Shown here: positions 5,382 through 5,697 of the stretch, piece after piece | How positions within the stretch are numbered: position 1 is the first letter of the stretch | How the letters are laid out: every line of letters starts with the position of its first letter | Assembly: GCA_003241215.1 (NCBI GenBank) | Contig: QFOL01000250.1 | Location: 1 to 5,697 of the forward strand | Length of the DNA: 5,697 nucleotides | Reading direction: 5' to 3' | Origin: Agrobacterium fabrum | GTDB taxonomy: Bacteria > Pseudomonadota > Alphaproteobacteria > Rhizobiales > Rhizobiaceae | The notes under the pieces: generated by a model | Database searches by the model: none | What the model saw: only the letters and a program-made list of their open reading frames with translations | Told to the model about the DNA's origin: nothing | Program-made: the position numbers and the translations under genes

Positions 5382-5388
5382 TGTTCCC

Positions 5389-5697
5389 ATGTCGCTCGAC
5401 CGTCTGGCTCCGGCCATTTTCGTCTTCCTGTGGTCGACCGGCTGGGTGACCGCCAAATATGCGGTCTATTATACCGGGCCGCTGACTTTCCTCTGTCTGC
5501 GCTACCTGCTGGCGGGTGCGCTGTTATGGGTGATCTGCCGGCTTTCCGCCATCCAGTGGCCGGAGAAGCGTGCGGATGTGTTTCGGGCGATCCTGTCCGG
5601 CGTCTTCCTGCACGGTCTTTATCTCGGCATGATCTGGTGGGCGATAGGGCAGGGCGTGCCGGCGGCGATCGGCGGCATTATCGCCGGCCTGCAGCCG
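5389..5697 (+). CDS. EamA/DMT superfamily transporter, N-terminal part (cut by window end)
   Basis: The first 103 residues of an inner-membrane protein are present; the full family is about 290-310 residues with ten helices in two EamA repeats. Hydrophobic segments fall at about 6-26 (including FVFLWSTGWVTAKYAV, the usual first-helix pattern of EamA proteins), 31-50 (LTFLCLRYLLAGALLWVI), 66-86 (AILSGVFLHGLYLGMIWWAI) and from 90 onward (PAAIGGIIAGLQP), matching helices 1-4. Charged residues sit between helices 2 and 3 (PEKRADVFR). The family exports or imports small metabolites such as amino acids; no substrate can be given. The ATG at 5389 has AGGGGA (5376-5381) 7 bases upstream. The ATG at 5381 is in another frame that stops after 22 codons. 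It is divergent from the ATP-grasp operon and shares its upstream region; a functional tie is possible but not shown. Confidence 0.9.
   Translation, partial: MSLDRLAPAIFVFLWSTGWVTAKYAVYYTGPLTFLCLRYLLAGALLWVICRLSAIQWPEKRADVFRAILSGVFLHGLYLGMIWWAIGQGVPAAIGGIIAGLQP

Larger units (their letters stand above)
4961..5388. other. Divergent intergenic region between the ATP-grasp operon and the DMT transporter gene
   Basis: This stretch of about 430 bases contains no convincing gene and is visibly richer in A and T than its flanks, as expected for a region holding two divergent promoters. Visible elements are an A6-GAAGCG-T6 inverted pair (5060-5077), an AGCGAA/TTCGCT inverted pair (5164-5169, 5187-5192), a small CAGA-AAA-TCTG palindrome (5221-5231) and the 8-base palindrome GTGATCAC (5238-5245). 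A TTGACC at 5256-5261 could be a -35 box for the plus-strand gene, but no good -10 box follows at standard spacing. I cannot place a promoter for the minus-strand operon with confidence. Short minus-strand open frames here show no recognisable protein features. Confidence 0.6.

Noticed and set aside
5030..5456. Two short minus-strand open frames (5030-5245 and 5220-5456)
   Set aside because: They show no domain, no clear ribosome binding site and low-complexity composition. The second runs into the start of the transporter gene, which has good evidence.

Overview
This 5.7 kb window reads as chromosomal DNA of an alphaproteobacterium of the order Hyphomicrobiales (Rhizobiales), most likely Agrobacterium/Rhizobium. 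The reasons are GC-rich genes with strong third-position bias, the protein sequences themselves, and a 'ATCCTCGGG-CTTGA-CCCGAGGAT' type intergenic palindrome that I recognise as common in this group. The genus is an inference from memory, not from a database search.

Layout. Bases 1-70 hold two inverted copies of the palindromic repeat, running off the left edge. Six genes follow on the minus strand. Read in the direction of transcription (right to left) they are: a circularly permuted ATP-grasp protein (3551-4960), an alpha-E domain protein (2606-3547), a transglutaminase-like cysteine protease/transferase (1769-2584), a class I SAM-dependent methyltransferase (1168-1764), a GNAT N-acetyltransferase (586-1050) and a VOC (glyoxalase/bleomycin-resistance fold) protein (128-535). 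The first four are packed with gaps of 3, 21 and 4 bases and almost certainly form one operon. GNAT and VOC follow after gaps of 117 and 50 bases and may be read through or have their own signals. A roughly 430-base non-coding region (4961-5388) separates this operon from a divergent plus-strand EamA/DMT family transporter gene that is cut by the right edge (5389-5697).

How the genes work together. ATP-grasp + alpha-E + transglutaminase-like is a widely conserved bacterial gene trio that comparative genomics has proposed to make and process a peptide or peptide tag: the ATP-grasp enzyme would form amide bonds, the papain-fold enzyme would hydrolyse or transfer them, and alpha-E would be a partner of unknown function. 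Its substrate has, to my knowledge, not been established. In many bacteria the trio is followed by the proteasome-like protease Anbu; here that slot holds a methyltransferase placed for translational coupling. This is the most interesting aspect of the window. The rest is ordinary rhizobial gene content. No CRISPR array, tRNA, rRNA, insertion sequence or phage gene is visible.
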